Shown here in pieces: positions 1-7,391 of a DNA stretch of 7,461 nt. The DNA is from Rhodoluna sp. (GTDB taxonomy: Bacteria > Actinomycetota > Actinomycetes > Actinomycetales > Microbacteriaceae), in the NCBI GenBank assembly GCA_017984715.1, contig JAGNYY010000018.1:3432-10892 (forward strand), given 5' to 3'. The stretch's first letter is position 1, and every line of letters starts with the position of its first letter. A program made the position numbers and the translations under genes. The notes beneath the pieces were generated by a model that saw only the letters and a list, made by a program, of their open reading frames with translations, was not told the origin of the DNA and ran no database searches.

Positions 1-33
1 ATTGCGAGCTATCGACCGCAAACTCTCGGCCAC
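1..33 (-). CDS. Possible start of a further gene in the leftward operon (partial, unidentified)
   Basis: On the minus strand a GTG codon at 33-31 shares its first base with the TAG stop of the glycosyltransferase. It opens a frame of 11 codons (read as MAESLRSIARN) with no stop before the window edge. A one-base stop/start overlap is typical of translationally coupled operon genes, and the peptide is plausible for a protein N terminus. Eleven codons can be open by chance and I see no clear Shine-Dalgarno sequence upstream, so this is tentative. Function cannot be told. Confidence 0.35.
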   Translation of the reverse strand, partial: MAESLRSIARN

Positions 34-1121
34 TAAAGGCGCGAGATCATTTCAATCAAGTCACCGGCTGAGCGATTCCAGTTAAATTGCTCGGCGAGCT
101 TGCGAGCGGCTGCTCCCCGAGCAACCCAGGCTGGGTTGGCTTCGAGTTTACGAACCTGAAAAGCGAAATCCGTCGGATTGTCCTGGTTGAAAAACAACGC
201 GACGTCACCGCCAATTTCACGGAATATCTCGATGTCGGACACCACGACCGGAACACCGCGTGACATGGACTCTATTAACGGAATTCCGAAGCCCTCGTCG
301 CGGGATCCGGTGACTAGGGCCACTGCCTGATCTAGCTGCTGGTGATATTCATCCTCAGAGACACCGTTATGGAAGACGACTTTGCCCCAACCCTCCTTGA
401 TGCGTGATTCAAGTTCAATCTTGCGCTCAGGCTTGATTCGACTCAAAAGATGCAACTCGTATTCAGGTAGATGCTGCATTCCGTCGATTAGCACTTCAAC
501 GTTTTTGTAGTCCATAAACGAACCCATGTAAACCAGGCGTTGCGCAGACCTTGGGCGCGCTTTCGGGGCTCGATTGGCCTGGTCATCAGTGAATGTTCCC
601 GCGGCGTTGTAAATCACCGAGATGGGGCGCTTGGTAAGTCGATGCTGAAGCATCAAACGCTTCGAAGTCTTAGAAACTGTCGCGACGGCATCTGCTCGGT
701 TCAGAAATACGCGCTGTGGCCAATAGACCATGTGAAACAAACGCCAACCGGTTCGGATAAGCCAGTTGAACTCGGGTGGTGGAGCTGGGTGGCGGTAATA
801 GATCAGGTCGTGCAGGGTGAGGATCAGTTTGTATCGGCGAAACCATGAGCCCATAGTTTGCATCGGTGAAAAGACGACGCGCGCGCCCATGCGATTGAGT
901 TTCGGCGCTATGAACAGCTCTTTTAGCGAGGTGGGGTCGTTTGCGAGCACATAGTCGCAACCGCGTGGCAATTTGATGAGCTGACGGGTGTCGCTAATGA
1001 TTGCGGTCACCTTTGTTCGTCGGTTCAGAGCGGCAAAAAGGCCCGCTGAGAATCGGCTAATACCATCGTGGTGGTCATACCGAATGAATCGGGCGTCAAA
1101 GAAGATGTGATCGGTTTTCAA
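33..1121 (-). CDS. Family 4 glycosyltransferase (GT-B fold)
   Basis: This 362-residue protein is a complete GT4-type retaining glycosyltransferase, expected to move a sugar from a nucleotide-sugar donor to a glycan or lipid-linked acceptor in the cytoplasm. The N-terminal acceptor half has a glycine-containing HDGISRFS segment near residues 18-25 and an LTLHD motif at 101-105. The C-terminal donor half begins near VYMGSF (197-202) and carries the family's E-x7-E signature, E276 and E284, within DEGFGIPLIE, followed by GVPVVVSD. No signal peptide or membrane helix is seen. Length is normal. The start is TTG: it overlaps the upstream hydrolase stop as TTGA and has a GGGGAG ribosome binding site 10 bases away. 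This type is common in polysaccharide, mannan or O-antigen-like gene sets, but donor and acceptor cannot be named. Family call is firm, specific role unknown. Confidence 0.93.
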   Translation of the reverse strand: MKTDHIFFDARFIRYDHHDGISRFSAGLFAALNRRTKVTAIISDTRQLIKLPRGCDYVLANDPTSLKELFIAPKLNRMGARVVFSPMQTMGSWFRRYKLILTLHDLIYYRHPAPPPEFNWLIRTGWRLFHMVYWPQRVFLNRADAVATVSKTSKRLMLQHRLTKRPISVIYNAAGTFTDDQANRAPKARPRSAQRLVYMGSFMDYKNVEVLIDGMQHLPEYELHLLSRIKPERKIELESRIKEGWGKVVFHNGVSEDEYHQQLDQAVALVTGSRDEGFGIPLIESMSRGVPVVVSDIEIFREIGGDVALFFNQDNPTDFAFQVRKLEANPAWVARGAAARKLAEQFNWNRSAGDLIEMISRL

Positions 1122-2041
1122 CTCGCCACACTCCCCTGCTCACCCTCGAGATCGGCTCGGATGGTGGCGGCAACCTCGAAAGGCATCTCATAGTGGGTGA
1201 GATGGCCCACGCCTCGCAGAGTGGTTAGGGTCCAGTTTGTCGCGATGGTTTCAGCCATAGACTCTTGCTGCTTCACACTGGTGATGTCGTCTTTTGCCCC
1301 GATTACCAAAGTTGTCGGCACCTTGAATTTGGGAGCATACTCGCCCACGTTATGCGAGATAGAAGCGTTGTAGCCTTCGATTGCAACGGTGCGGCTAGCA
1401 AAATCGTTGAAGTTGGCATCGTGTTGCGCATGGACCCACAGGCGCAACTCGCGCTTCCAGCTCTTGGTCATCACAATGCTCATGCCTCGAACCATTGGCC
1501 AACTCTTGAGCATCGCTAAACCCGCTTTGAGTGGAAGCGAACCGCTCAACCAGAACATCAACTTGACCAGTTGCGTGAGGATTGCCTTTGGCCCCTCCAG
1601 CGCCGGAGCTGAAACCGGGTTGATTAGAACTAAGTGAGAAATACCCGAAGATTGTGCCGCAAATGCTGCGGCAATAATGCTGCCGAAACTGTGTCCTACC
1701 AAAACCGGCAGTACTTCCAGCTTTTGCTCGTTCGAGATGTGCTTTACAAACTGGTTCAACCATTCGACATAGTTTTCAACCGTGTGCTCTGCCGCAAATG
1801 GCGCCGATTTACCAAAACCAGGTAGGTCGGGAATGACTATGTTGAAATCGGGCAGGGCTCCAGCGATAGCTTCGAGCCCGTGGTGATTTCCGCGATAACC
1901 ATGGACGAGGATAAGTGTTCGTGCACCTTCGGCGGTTGCCGGGTAGAACCAATATCTCGTGGCGGTGTCGGCAATGATAGCCTCGCGCGGCTGTGATCGC
2001 GCCAGTGCGGTTTTCGCCAATTCTTCGGAATAGAGAACCAT
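1118..2041 (-). CDS. Alpha/beta-fold hydrolase
   Basis: This 307-residue protein has the full alpha/beta-hydrolase catalytic set. It has an oxyanion-hole segment LVHGYRG (45-51), the conserved PDLPGFGKS stretch (71-79), the nucleophile elbow GHSFG (116-120) with Ser118, a likely acid at Asp251 or Asp252 in VIGAKDD, and the base His280 in GVGH. A helical lid probably spans about 150-215. No signal peptide is evident, so it should act in the cytoplasm on an ester, thioester or similar bond; the substrate cannot be told and enzymes of this shape range from esterases to C-C hydrolases. The ATG follows metH by 13 bp with only a weak GAAAG in front, which suggests translation coupled to metH or a weakly expressed gene. 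Its stop overlaps the glycosyltransferase start, so these two are probably co-translated and may share a process. Confidence 0.92.
   Translation of the reverse strand: MVLYSEELAKTALARSQPREAIIADTATRYWFYPATAEGARTLILVHGYRGNHHGLEAIAGALPDFNIVIPDLPGFGKSAPFAAEHTVENYVEWLNQFVKHISNEQKLEVLPVLVGHSFGSIIAAAFAAQSSGISHLVLINPVSAPALEGPKAILTQLVKLMFWLSGSLPLKAGLAMLKSWPMVRGMSIVMTKSWKRELRLWVHAQHDANFNDFASRTVAIEGYNASISHNVGEYAPKFKVPTTLVIGAKDDITSVKQQESMAETIATNWTLTTLRGVGHLTHYEMPFEVAATIRADLEGEQGSVAS
1131..1136 (-). promoter_or_regulatory. Ribosome binding site for the TTG-initiated glycosyltransferase
   Basis: On the minus strand GGGGAG lies about 10 bases before the TTG at 1121, inside the 3' end of the hydrolase gene. 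It supports the TTG start, which otherwise depends only on the 4-base TTGA overlap with the hydrolase stop. It is also the clearest Shine-Dalgarno-like sequence I saw in the window. Confidence 0.6.
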
Positions 2042-2054
2042 TGCTAGCTTTCGG

Positions 2055-5000
2055 TTAGACCGAGAAGTATTTAGCCTCTGGGTGGTGCAAAACCATAGCG
2101 TCGGTGGACTGCTCCGGGTGCAACTGAAGCTCTTCAGAAAGGGTTACGCCGATTAGCTCAGGCTTGAGCAGCTCGACCAACTTGACTCGGTCTTCGAGCT
2201 CAGGGCAGGCCGGGTAACCGAATGAGTAGCGGGCGCCGCGGTAGTCGAGCTTGAACAGCCCCTCGACTTCGTTCGGGTCTTCTCCAGAGAAGCCAAGTTC
2301 TTCGCGAACGCGAGCGTGCCAGAATTCAGCCAAAGCCTCGGTTAGTTGCACCGAAAGCCCGTGTAGCTCCAGGTACTCACGGTATTCGTTCTTCGCATAA
2401 ATCTCGTTTGCCACTTCAGAAACACGGTTTCCCATGGTTACCAGCTGGAATGGTACGACGTCGATCTTGCCGCTCTCCTTCGAGGCGACAAAATCGCTCA
2501 AGCAGAGGTGTCTATCGCGAGCCTGACGTGGGAAGGTGAAGCGCATGCGCTCCGTGCCAGGCACGCCACCAGAACCGCCGTCGGTCGCACCTTCTGGGCC
2601 GTGGTGAAGAATCACCAGGTCATCGCCATCGGAGACCGCTGGGAAGTATCCGTAAGCAACGGCCGCTTCCAGGAGACCCTCGGTTTGAACGCGGTCCATC
2701 CAGGCGCGCAGGCGCGGGCGACCTTCGGTTTCGACTAGTTCTTCGTAGCTTGCGCCGTCCTCGGCACGTGACGGCTTCAAACCCCACTGGCCCATGAAGG
2801 TCGCACGCTCATCCAAGAATGATGCATAATCGCGAAGCGGGATGCCCTTGACGACTCGAGAACCCCAGAATGGTGGAGTCGGGATGCTGTTGTCGCTGGA
2901 CACGTCTGAGCGGTCGGGCATCATGTCTGGCACGGTGTGCACCAGTTTGCTGACCGGCTTCACGATGCGCTTCTTTAGTGGTGGCAAAGTAACCGAAGTG
3001 TCTCCGCGTTTAATCTTTACCAGCGCATCCATCAAGCGAAGGCCTTCAAACGCGTCGCGCGCATAGCGAACTTCACCATCGAAAATCTCAGCAAGGTCTT
3101 GCTCGACGAAACTGCGCGTTAGAGCGGCGCCGCCAAGGATGACCGGCCAGCGCTCGGCAACCCCGCGGAGATTCATCTCTTCGAGGTTTTCTTTCATGAT
3201 CTGGGTCGACTTCACCAGAAGACCGCTCAAGCCGATCACGTCAACATTGTGCTCTTCGGCGGCATCAAGGATGGCGTTGATCGGCTGCTTGATTCCGATG
3301 TTTACAGTCTCGAAACCGTTGTTGCTGAGAATGATGTCGACCAGGTTCTTACCGATGTCGTGAACGTCACCGCGCACTGTCGCCAAAAGGATTCGACCCT
3401 TGCCTTCATCTTCAGTCTTCTCGATGAATGGCTCAAGGTGGGCCACCGCCGCCTTCATAACCTCGGCTGATTGAAGCACGAATGGCAACTGCATCTCGCC
3501 CTTGCCAAACAGTTCGCCGACAATCTTCATGCCCTCAAGCAAGTGGTCATTGATGATTTGCAAGGCCTTCATGCCGTTTGCCATTGCTTCGTCAAGGTCA
3601 GGCTCTAGGCCCTTCTTCTCACCATCGATGATGCGGCGCTGAAGACGTTCGTTGAGGGGCATCGCCGCTAGCTCTTCAGCTCGCGACTGACGGGCAGCCT
3701 TTGAGTCGACGCCGCTGAAAACATCCAAGAAGTGGGTTAGCGGGTCATAGCTGACATTGCCCTCGGCATCGTATTCGCGCTTGTCATAGATCAGACCCAT
3801 CGCGGCGTCGAGTTGTTCCTGAGGAATCTGGTTCAGCGGCATGATTCTTGCGGCGTGAACGATTGCGCTGGTCAAGCCGGCCTGTACACATTCGTGCAGG
3901 AACACTGAGTTCAACACGTGTCGAGCGGCAGGGCTCAGACCGAATGAGATGTTCGAGATGCCCAGGGTGCTCTGCACACCCGGGTGAGCCGCGTTGAGGC
4001 GTCGAATTGCCTCAATGGTTTCGATGCCGTCGCGGCGGGTTTCATCCTGGCCGGTAGCAATCGGGAAGGTGAGGGTGTCAACCGTGATGTCAACCAGGTT
4101 CATGCCCCAGTTTTGGGTTAGGTCTTGGATGAGTCGGTCGGCAATCGCAAACTTGGTCTCGGCGGTTCGGGCCTGACCCTCTTCGTCGATGGTCAGAGCA
4201 ACAACCGCGGCGCCGTGCTCGACGACAAGTGGCATGATTCGAGCGAAGCGCGAGGTTGGGCCATCGCCATCCTCGTAGTTCACCGAGTTGATCATGGCGC
4301 GGCCACCCATGCACTCGAGGCCAGCCTCAAGAACTGCAGGCTCGGTCGAGTCAAGAACCAGCGGCAAAGTGGTGGCGGTTGCCAGGCGGCTGACAAGTTC
4401 ACGAGCGTCGCGGACGCCGTCACGGCCGACGTAGTCGACACAAACGTCTAGCAGGTGGGCACCCTCGCGAGTCTGTGAGCGAGCGATTTCAAGGCACTCT
4501 TCCCAGTTCTCCTCGAGCATCGCCTCGCGGAAGGCTTTCGAGCCGTTGGCGTTGGTTCGCTCACCGATAGAGAGGTACGTCATCGTTTGGTCAAACGGCT
4601 GGTGCTGATAGAGGCTGGCGAGGCCAGGTTCGACGATCAGGGTTGGTCGTGCAGGCTGCTTGCCCGCCACGGCGTCGGCAACGGCCTGGATGTGCGCAGG
4701 AGTGGTGCCACAGCAACCACCCACGAGACCAGCGCCATAATCATTTACGAACTGAAGCTGCGCGGTGGCCAGCTCGACCGGGGTAAGTGGGTAGTGAGCA
4801 CCGTGAGGGCCCAGGATTGGCAGACCGGCATTTGGCATAACCGTCACTGGGAGATTTGAATACTTCGAAAGGTAGCGAAGATGTTCGCTCATTTCGGTCG
4901 GGCCCGTGGCGCAGTTCAAGCCAATTGAGTCAATGCCCAGCGCGCTGAGGGCGGTCAATGCCGCGCCGATTTCGGAACCCAAAAGCATGGTTCCGGTAGT

Positions 5001-5591
5001 CTCGATGGTCACCGAAACGATGATTGGGACAAAGACTTCTAGCGACTTCATCGCGCGCTTTGCGCCGATTACTGCGCTCTTCGCTTGAAGAAGGTCTTGC
5101 GCGGTTTCGATCAAGATGGCGTCGACGCCACCGTTCAAAAGACCCACTGTCTGCTTCTGATATGCATCGCGCAAGACTGAAAACTTTTCGTGTCCGAGGC
5201 TCGGCAGCTTGGTGCCTGGGCCAACTGACCCCAGAACGTAACGCGGCTTTTCATCCGTGCTGAAATCGTCGGCAACCTGACGAGCCACCTGGGCACCGGC
5301 CAATGCCAACTCTTCGATTCGGTCTTCGATGCCATACTCGGCCAGGTTGGCAAAGTTTGCACCGAAGGTGTTGGTCTCAATTGCCTCTGCGCCGGCCTTT
5401 AGATACTGGGCGTGAATGCTGCTGATGATGTCAGGTCGAGTGACATTCAGAATCTCGTTGCAGCCCTCGTAGTTCTGGAAGTCTTCCATGGTTGGGCTGG
5501 CATCTTGAATCATGGTTCCCATGGCACCGTCGGCCACGACTACGCGGGTTTTGATGGCGTCAAGAAGCTGCTGAGAGCGAGGGGTAAACAT
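2055..5591 (-). CDS. metH: Cobalamin-dependent methionine synthase
   Basis: MetH transfers a methyl group from 5-methyltetrahydrofolate through cob(I)alamin to homocysteine, giving methionine and tetrahydrofolate, in the cytoplasm. At 1178 residues all modules are present. The homocysteine domain (about 1-315) has zinc ligands Cys227 in LNCATGP and Cys293-Cys294 in GGCCGT. The pterin domain starts near SIGERTN (341-347). A helical cap lies around 640-730. The B12 domain has DVHDIG with His744 as the lower cobalt ligand, followed by SGL and GGAA. The AdoMet-binding reactivation domain has R1121-x3-GYPACP (to 1130). Nothing essential appears missing. I chose the ATG at 5591: the frame stays open to a TTG at 5663, but that would start inside metF and upstream of the predicted promoter, whose TAGACT box ends 8 bases before this ATG. 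Divergent from metF, which supplies its methyl donor. Confidence 0.98.
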   Translation of the reverse strand: MFTPRSQQLLDAIKTRVVVADGAMGTMIQDASPTMEDFQNYEGCNEILNVTRPDIISSIHAQYLKAGAEAIETNTFGANFANLAEYGIEDRIEELALAGAQVARQVADDFSTDEKPRYVLGSVGPGTKLPSLGHEKFSVLRDAYQKQTVGLLNGGVDAILIETAQDLLQAKSAVIGAKRAMKSLEVFVPIIVSVTIETTGTMLLGSEIGAALTALSALGIDSIGLNCATGPTEMSEHLRYLSKYSNLPVTVMPNAGLPILGPHGAHYPLTPVELATAQLQFVNDYGAGLVGGCCGTTPAHIQAVADAVAGKQPARPTLIVEPGLASLYQHQPFDQTMTYLSIGERTNANGSKAFREAMLEENWEECLEIARSQTREGAHLLDVCVDYVGRDGVRDARELVSRLATATTLPLVLDSTEPAVLEAGLECMGGRAMINSVNYEDGDGPTSRFARIMPLVVEHGAAVVALTIDEEGQARTAETKFAIADRLIQDLTQNWGMNLVDITVDTLTFPIATGQDETRRDGIETIEAIRRLNAAHPGVQSTLGISNISFGLSPAARHVLNSVFLHECVQAGLTSAIVHAARIMPLNQIPQEQLDAAMGLIYDKREYDAEGNVSYDPLTHFLDVFSGVDSKAARQSRAEELAAMPLNERLQRRIIDGEKKGLEPDLDEAMANGMKALQIINDHLLEGMKIVGELFGKGEMQLPFVLQSAEVMKAAVAHLEPFIEKTEDEGKGRILLATVRGDVHDIGKNLVDIILSNNGFETVNIGIKQPINAILDAAEEHNVDVIGLSGLLVKSTQIMKENLEEMNLRGVAERWPVILGGAALTRSFVEQDLAEIFDGEVRYARDAFEGLRLMDALVKIKRGDTSVTLPPLKKRIVKPVSKLVHTVPDMMPDRSDVSSDNSIPTPPFWGSRVVKGIPLRDYASFLDERATFMGQWGLKPSRAEDGASYEELVETEGRPRLRAWMDRVQTEGLLEAAVAYGYFPAVSDGDDLVILHHGPEGATDGGSGGVPGTERMRFTFPRQARDRHLCLSDFVASKESGKIDVVPFQLVTMGNRVSEVANEIYAKNEYREYLELHGLSVQLTEALAEFWHARVREELGFSGEDPNEVEGLFKLDYRGARYSFGYPACPELEDRVKLVELLKPELIGVTLSEELQLHPEQSTDAMVLHHPEAKYFSV

Positions 5592-5630
5592 AGGCTTCAA
5601 GTCTACCCGAGGCGCTATGGAGTCAAGCCT
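5592..5630. repeat. Interrupted inverted repeat in the metH-metF control region
   Basis: AGGCTT at 5592-5597 is matched by AAGCCT at 5625-5630, with arm starts 33 bp apart, about three helical turns. The left arm touches the metH start codon and the right arm overlaps the predicted metH -35 box. This could be a paired operator for a methionine or sulfur regulator, but six-base arms at this distance can occur by chance. Confidence 0.25.
5600..5626 (-). promoter_or_regulatory. Predicted metH promoter (leaderless)
   Basis: On the minus strand a -35-like TTGACT (5626-5621) and a -10 box TAGACT (5605-5600) are separated by 15 bases, slightly shorter than ideal. The -10 box ends 8 bases before the metH ATG, so transcription would begin at or next to the start codon. 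No Shine-Dalgarno sequence fits between them, which agrees with a leaderless mRNA. This is a prediction from pattern only. Confidence 0.55.
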
Positions 5631-5635
5631 TGGAA

Positions 5636-5641
5636 TATACT
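5636..5641 (+). promoter_or_regulatory. Predicted metF -10 box (leaderless promoter)
   Basis: TATACT differs from the consensus -10 hexamer TATAAT at one position and ends 6 bases before the ATG at 5648, the spacing expected for a transcript starting at the A of the start codon. No good -35 hexamer is seen 16-18 bases upstream, where the sequence runs through CGCTAT. There is no Shine-Dalgarno sequence before the ATG. The box decides the metF start: a TTG at 5630 in the same frame lies upstream of it and would not be transcribed. Confidence 0.6.
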
Positions 5642-5647
5642 TATCTA

Positions 5648-6565
5648 ATGCCTGATTACCCAATGCTACGTAAGAGCTCTGCCGGCCCGTTTGAGACGGT
5701 TACCGAGGCTCTTGGCGCTCGAAATGGTAAAGGTGAACCTGCGCTTTCATTCGAATTCTTCCCTCCTCGCAATCAAGAGGAAGCCGCCGATCAACTGTGG
5801 CGCTCCTTCGATGCTCTTATGGAGGTCTCCCCCGACTTCGTTTCAGTCACCTACGGTGCCGGCGGGTCCAATCGAGAGACTTCGCTTGCCGTGGTCGAGC
5901 GAATGGCGCGAGATGTCATGACGATCGGCCACCTGACCTGTGTCGGCGGCTCACGGGCCAGCACAGCAGAAACAATCCGGCGCTTTGAAGACGCCGGCGT
6001 TCGCTCGATTCTCGCCTTGCGTGGCGATGCCCCGCGCGATAACCCGGATGCCTTGTTGACCGGCGAGCTGAAAAGCGCGCTTGAACTTGTTCACCTGGTT
6101 CGACAGACTTCGGACCTCGAGGTTGGCGTGGCAGCATTCCCTGAGGTTCACCCAGAGTCTCCGCACATGGAACACGACTCGATGGTCTTGGAGATGAAGC
6201 AATCCGCGGGTGCCACCTACGGCATGACTCAGCTTTTCTTTACGGTCGAGGCCTATACCGATTTAGTTGCAAGCGCTAAGGTCGCTGGCGCAACTATGCC
6301 GATCATCCCAGGGTTGATGCCGGTCGGAAACGCTGCCAAAGTGGTTCGCATGGCCGAGATGAGCGGCGCAGCCATCCCTGTCGAGCTCATGAAGAAACTC
6401 GAAGATGCCGGTTCTGAAGCAGAGGCTCGAGTGATTGGCATGGATTACTCCATCAAACTAGCTCGCGATTTGGTCGATGCTGGCGCCCCTGGGCTGCACA
6501 TTTTCAGCATGAATCTGTCTAAAGCAGCCCTCGAGGTTGCTCGTGGCGCAGGTCTTTGTCAGTAG
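5648..6565 (+). CDS. metF: 5,10-methylenetetrahydrofolate reductase
   Basis: MetF reduces 5,10-methylenetetrahydrofolate to 5-methyltetrahydrofolate using bound FAD and NAD(P)H; the product is the methyl donor for the divergent MetH. The 305-residue length matches bacterial MetF as a single TIM barrel without the regulatory domain of eukaryotic enzymes. Family motifs run in order: SFEFFPP (34-40) with Glu36 as the likely catalytic acid, VTYGAGGS (67-74), HLTCVG (95-100), LALRGD (122-127) with Asp127 near the flavin, TQLFF (194-198) with Gln195 for folate, and PGLMP (221-225). The C terminus has GLHIFSMN (282-289). I prefer the ATG at 5648 over the in-frame TTG at 5630 because a TATACT -10 box sits between them; an ATG at 5663 is also possible but lies further from the box. 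Two tandem TAG codons end the gene, and the exonuclease gene follows after 19 bp. Confidence 0.97.
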   Translation: MPDYPMLRKSSAGPFETVTEALGARNGKGEPALSFEFFPPRNQEEAADQLWRSFDALMEVSPDFVSVTYGAGGSNRETSLAVVERMARDVMTIGHLTCVGGSRASTAETIRRFEDAGVRSILALRGDAPRDNPDALLTGELKSALELVHLVRQTSDLEVGVAAFPEVHPESPHMEHDSMVLEMKQSAGATYGMTQLFFTVEAYTDLVASAKVAGATMPIIPGLMPVGNAAKVVRMAEMSGAAIPVELMKKLEDAGSEAEARVIGMDYSIKLARDLVDAGAPGLHIFSMNLSKAALEVARGAGLCQ

Positions 6566-6572
6566 TAGTCAA

Positions 6573-6578
6573 TAGCCT
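6573..6578 (+). promoter_or_regulatory. Predicted -10 box for the exonuclease gene (leaderless)
   Basis: TAGCCT fits the actinobacterial TANNNT -10 pattern and ends 6 bases before the ATG at 6585, in the 19-bp gap after metF. No Shine-Dalgarno sequence is present in the gap and no convincing -35 box is seen. The exonuclease may therefore be transcribed from its own start in addition to read-through from metF. TANNNT occurs often by chance, so confidence is moderate. Confidence 0.4.
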
Positions 6579-6584
6579 TTAGTT

Positions 6585-7313
6585 ATGACCGAACAACAGC
6601 TGACCTTTGACTTCACACCTGACCTACCGACCTGGGCGCAAAACATCGCCGTGTTCGACCTCGAAACCACGGGCTTAGATCTCACGGATGCAAGAATTGT
6701 GACCGCCTGTGCAGTCGAACTCGACGCGGCCGGCCAGATTATTGGCAAGGATGTTGAGTGGTTAGCAGACCCCGTCATCGAGATACCCACCCAGGCCAGC
6801 GATGTGCACGGCGTTACCACCGATATTGCTCGCCGCGATGGTCGGCCAGCGGCAGAGGTTGTCTCTGAATTGCTGGACACCCTGCGTGGATTTTTCGAGC
6901 GAGGCTTGCCGGTTGTCGCCTATAACGCACCATACGACTTCACCATTTTGCACTTCGAGGCTCTGCGCCACGGCCTAACACCTTTGGCTGACCCGGGGCC
7001 AATCATCGACCCTCTGGTGATCGACAAGTTCAAAGACAAGTTCCGCAAGGGCAAGCGCCGTCTAGAAAACGCAGCTGAGTTCTATAAAGTCAGCCTGGAT
7101 GATGCTCATAACGCCACTGCCGATGCAGTTGCCGCTGGCCGAGTCGCCCAGGCTATTGCTCGGCGTTGGGCTGCAGAGTTGCCGGCAACCGCGGCGGAGT
7201 TGCACGATCTTCAGGTTGGTTGGAGCGAGTACCTTGACGCCGATTTCGAATCGTTCATGCGCAGAAACAACCCTGACTTCACTAGCAAACGCGGCTGGCC
7301 GCTAAAGCTCTAG
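6585..7313 (+). CDS. DnaQ-like 3'-5' exonuclease (DEDDh family)
   Basis: This 242-residue protein is a stand-alone exonuclease related to the proofreading subunit of DNA polymerase III. All three Exo motifs of the DEDDh class are intact: FDLETTGLD with Asp25 and Glu27, NAPYDF with Asp118, and HNATAD with His175 and Asp180. These should bind two metal ions and remove nucleotides from 3' ends in the cytoplasm. The exonuclease domain covers about residues 20-195; a C-terminal tail of about 45 residues is rich in acidic and aromatic residues. An N-terminal extension contains QLTFDF (5-10), which resembles a sliding-clamp-binding peptide. It could be a proofreading or repair nuclease or act on RNA ends; actinobacteria often use the PHP domain of DnaE1 for proofreading, so the epsilon role should not be assumed. 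The ATG follows a likely -10 box with no ribosome binding site. Confidence 0.93.
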   Translation: MTEQQLTFDFTPDLPTWAQNIAVFDLETTGLDLTDARIVTACAVELDAAGQIIGKDVEWLADPVIEIPTQASDVHGVTTDIARRDGRPAAEVVSELLDTLRGFFERGLPVVAYNAPYDFTILHFEALRHGLTPLADPGPIIDPLVIDKFKDKFRKGKRRLENAAEFYKVSLDDAHNATADAVAAGRVAQAIARRWAAELPATAAELHDLQVGWSEYLDADFESFMRRNNPDFTSKRGWPLKL

Positions 7314-7349
7314 GTCATCGCGATACGCTCCGCCAAACTCTTGGTTAAA

Positions 7350-7379
7350 AGAAAAACCTCGCCTAAGCGAGGTTTTTCT
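7350..7379. terminator. Strong bidirectional intrinsic terminator
   Basis: A perfect 13-bp stem pairs 7350-7362 (AGAAAAACCTCGC) with 7367-7379 (GCGAGGTTTTTCT), closed by a CTAA loop. The core is GC-rich, with a T run on the 3' side and an A run on the 5' side, so it can work in both directions. It lies 36 bp after the exonuclease stop and would also stop transcription of a convergent gene entering from the right edge. Confidence 0.88.
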
Positions 7380-7391
7380 ATCTCAACCTGA

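Noticed and set aside
540..960. Open frames of 96 and 102 codons inside the glycosyltransferase gene on both strands
   Set aside because: Shadows of a complete GT4 gene with intact motifs; neither has family features or an independent start signal.
1395..1763. 122-codon minus-strand frame inside the hydrolase gene
   Set aside because: It is a frame-shifted shadow of the hydrolase, whose catalytic residues are all present in the main frame with no sign of a frameshift.
2508..5263. Many plus-strand open frames of 60-108 codons opposite metH
   Set aside because: They lie entirely antisense to a fully supported 1178-residue MetH, show no recognisable protein motifs, and follow from the codon usage of the coding strand.
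5592..5647. Cobalamin or SAM riboswitch controlling metH or metF
   Set aside because: The gap is only 56 bp, too short for either class, and both genes appear leaderless.
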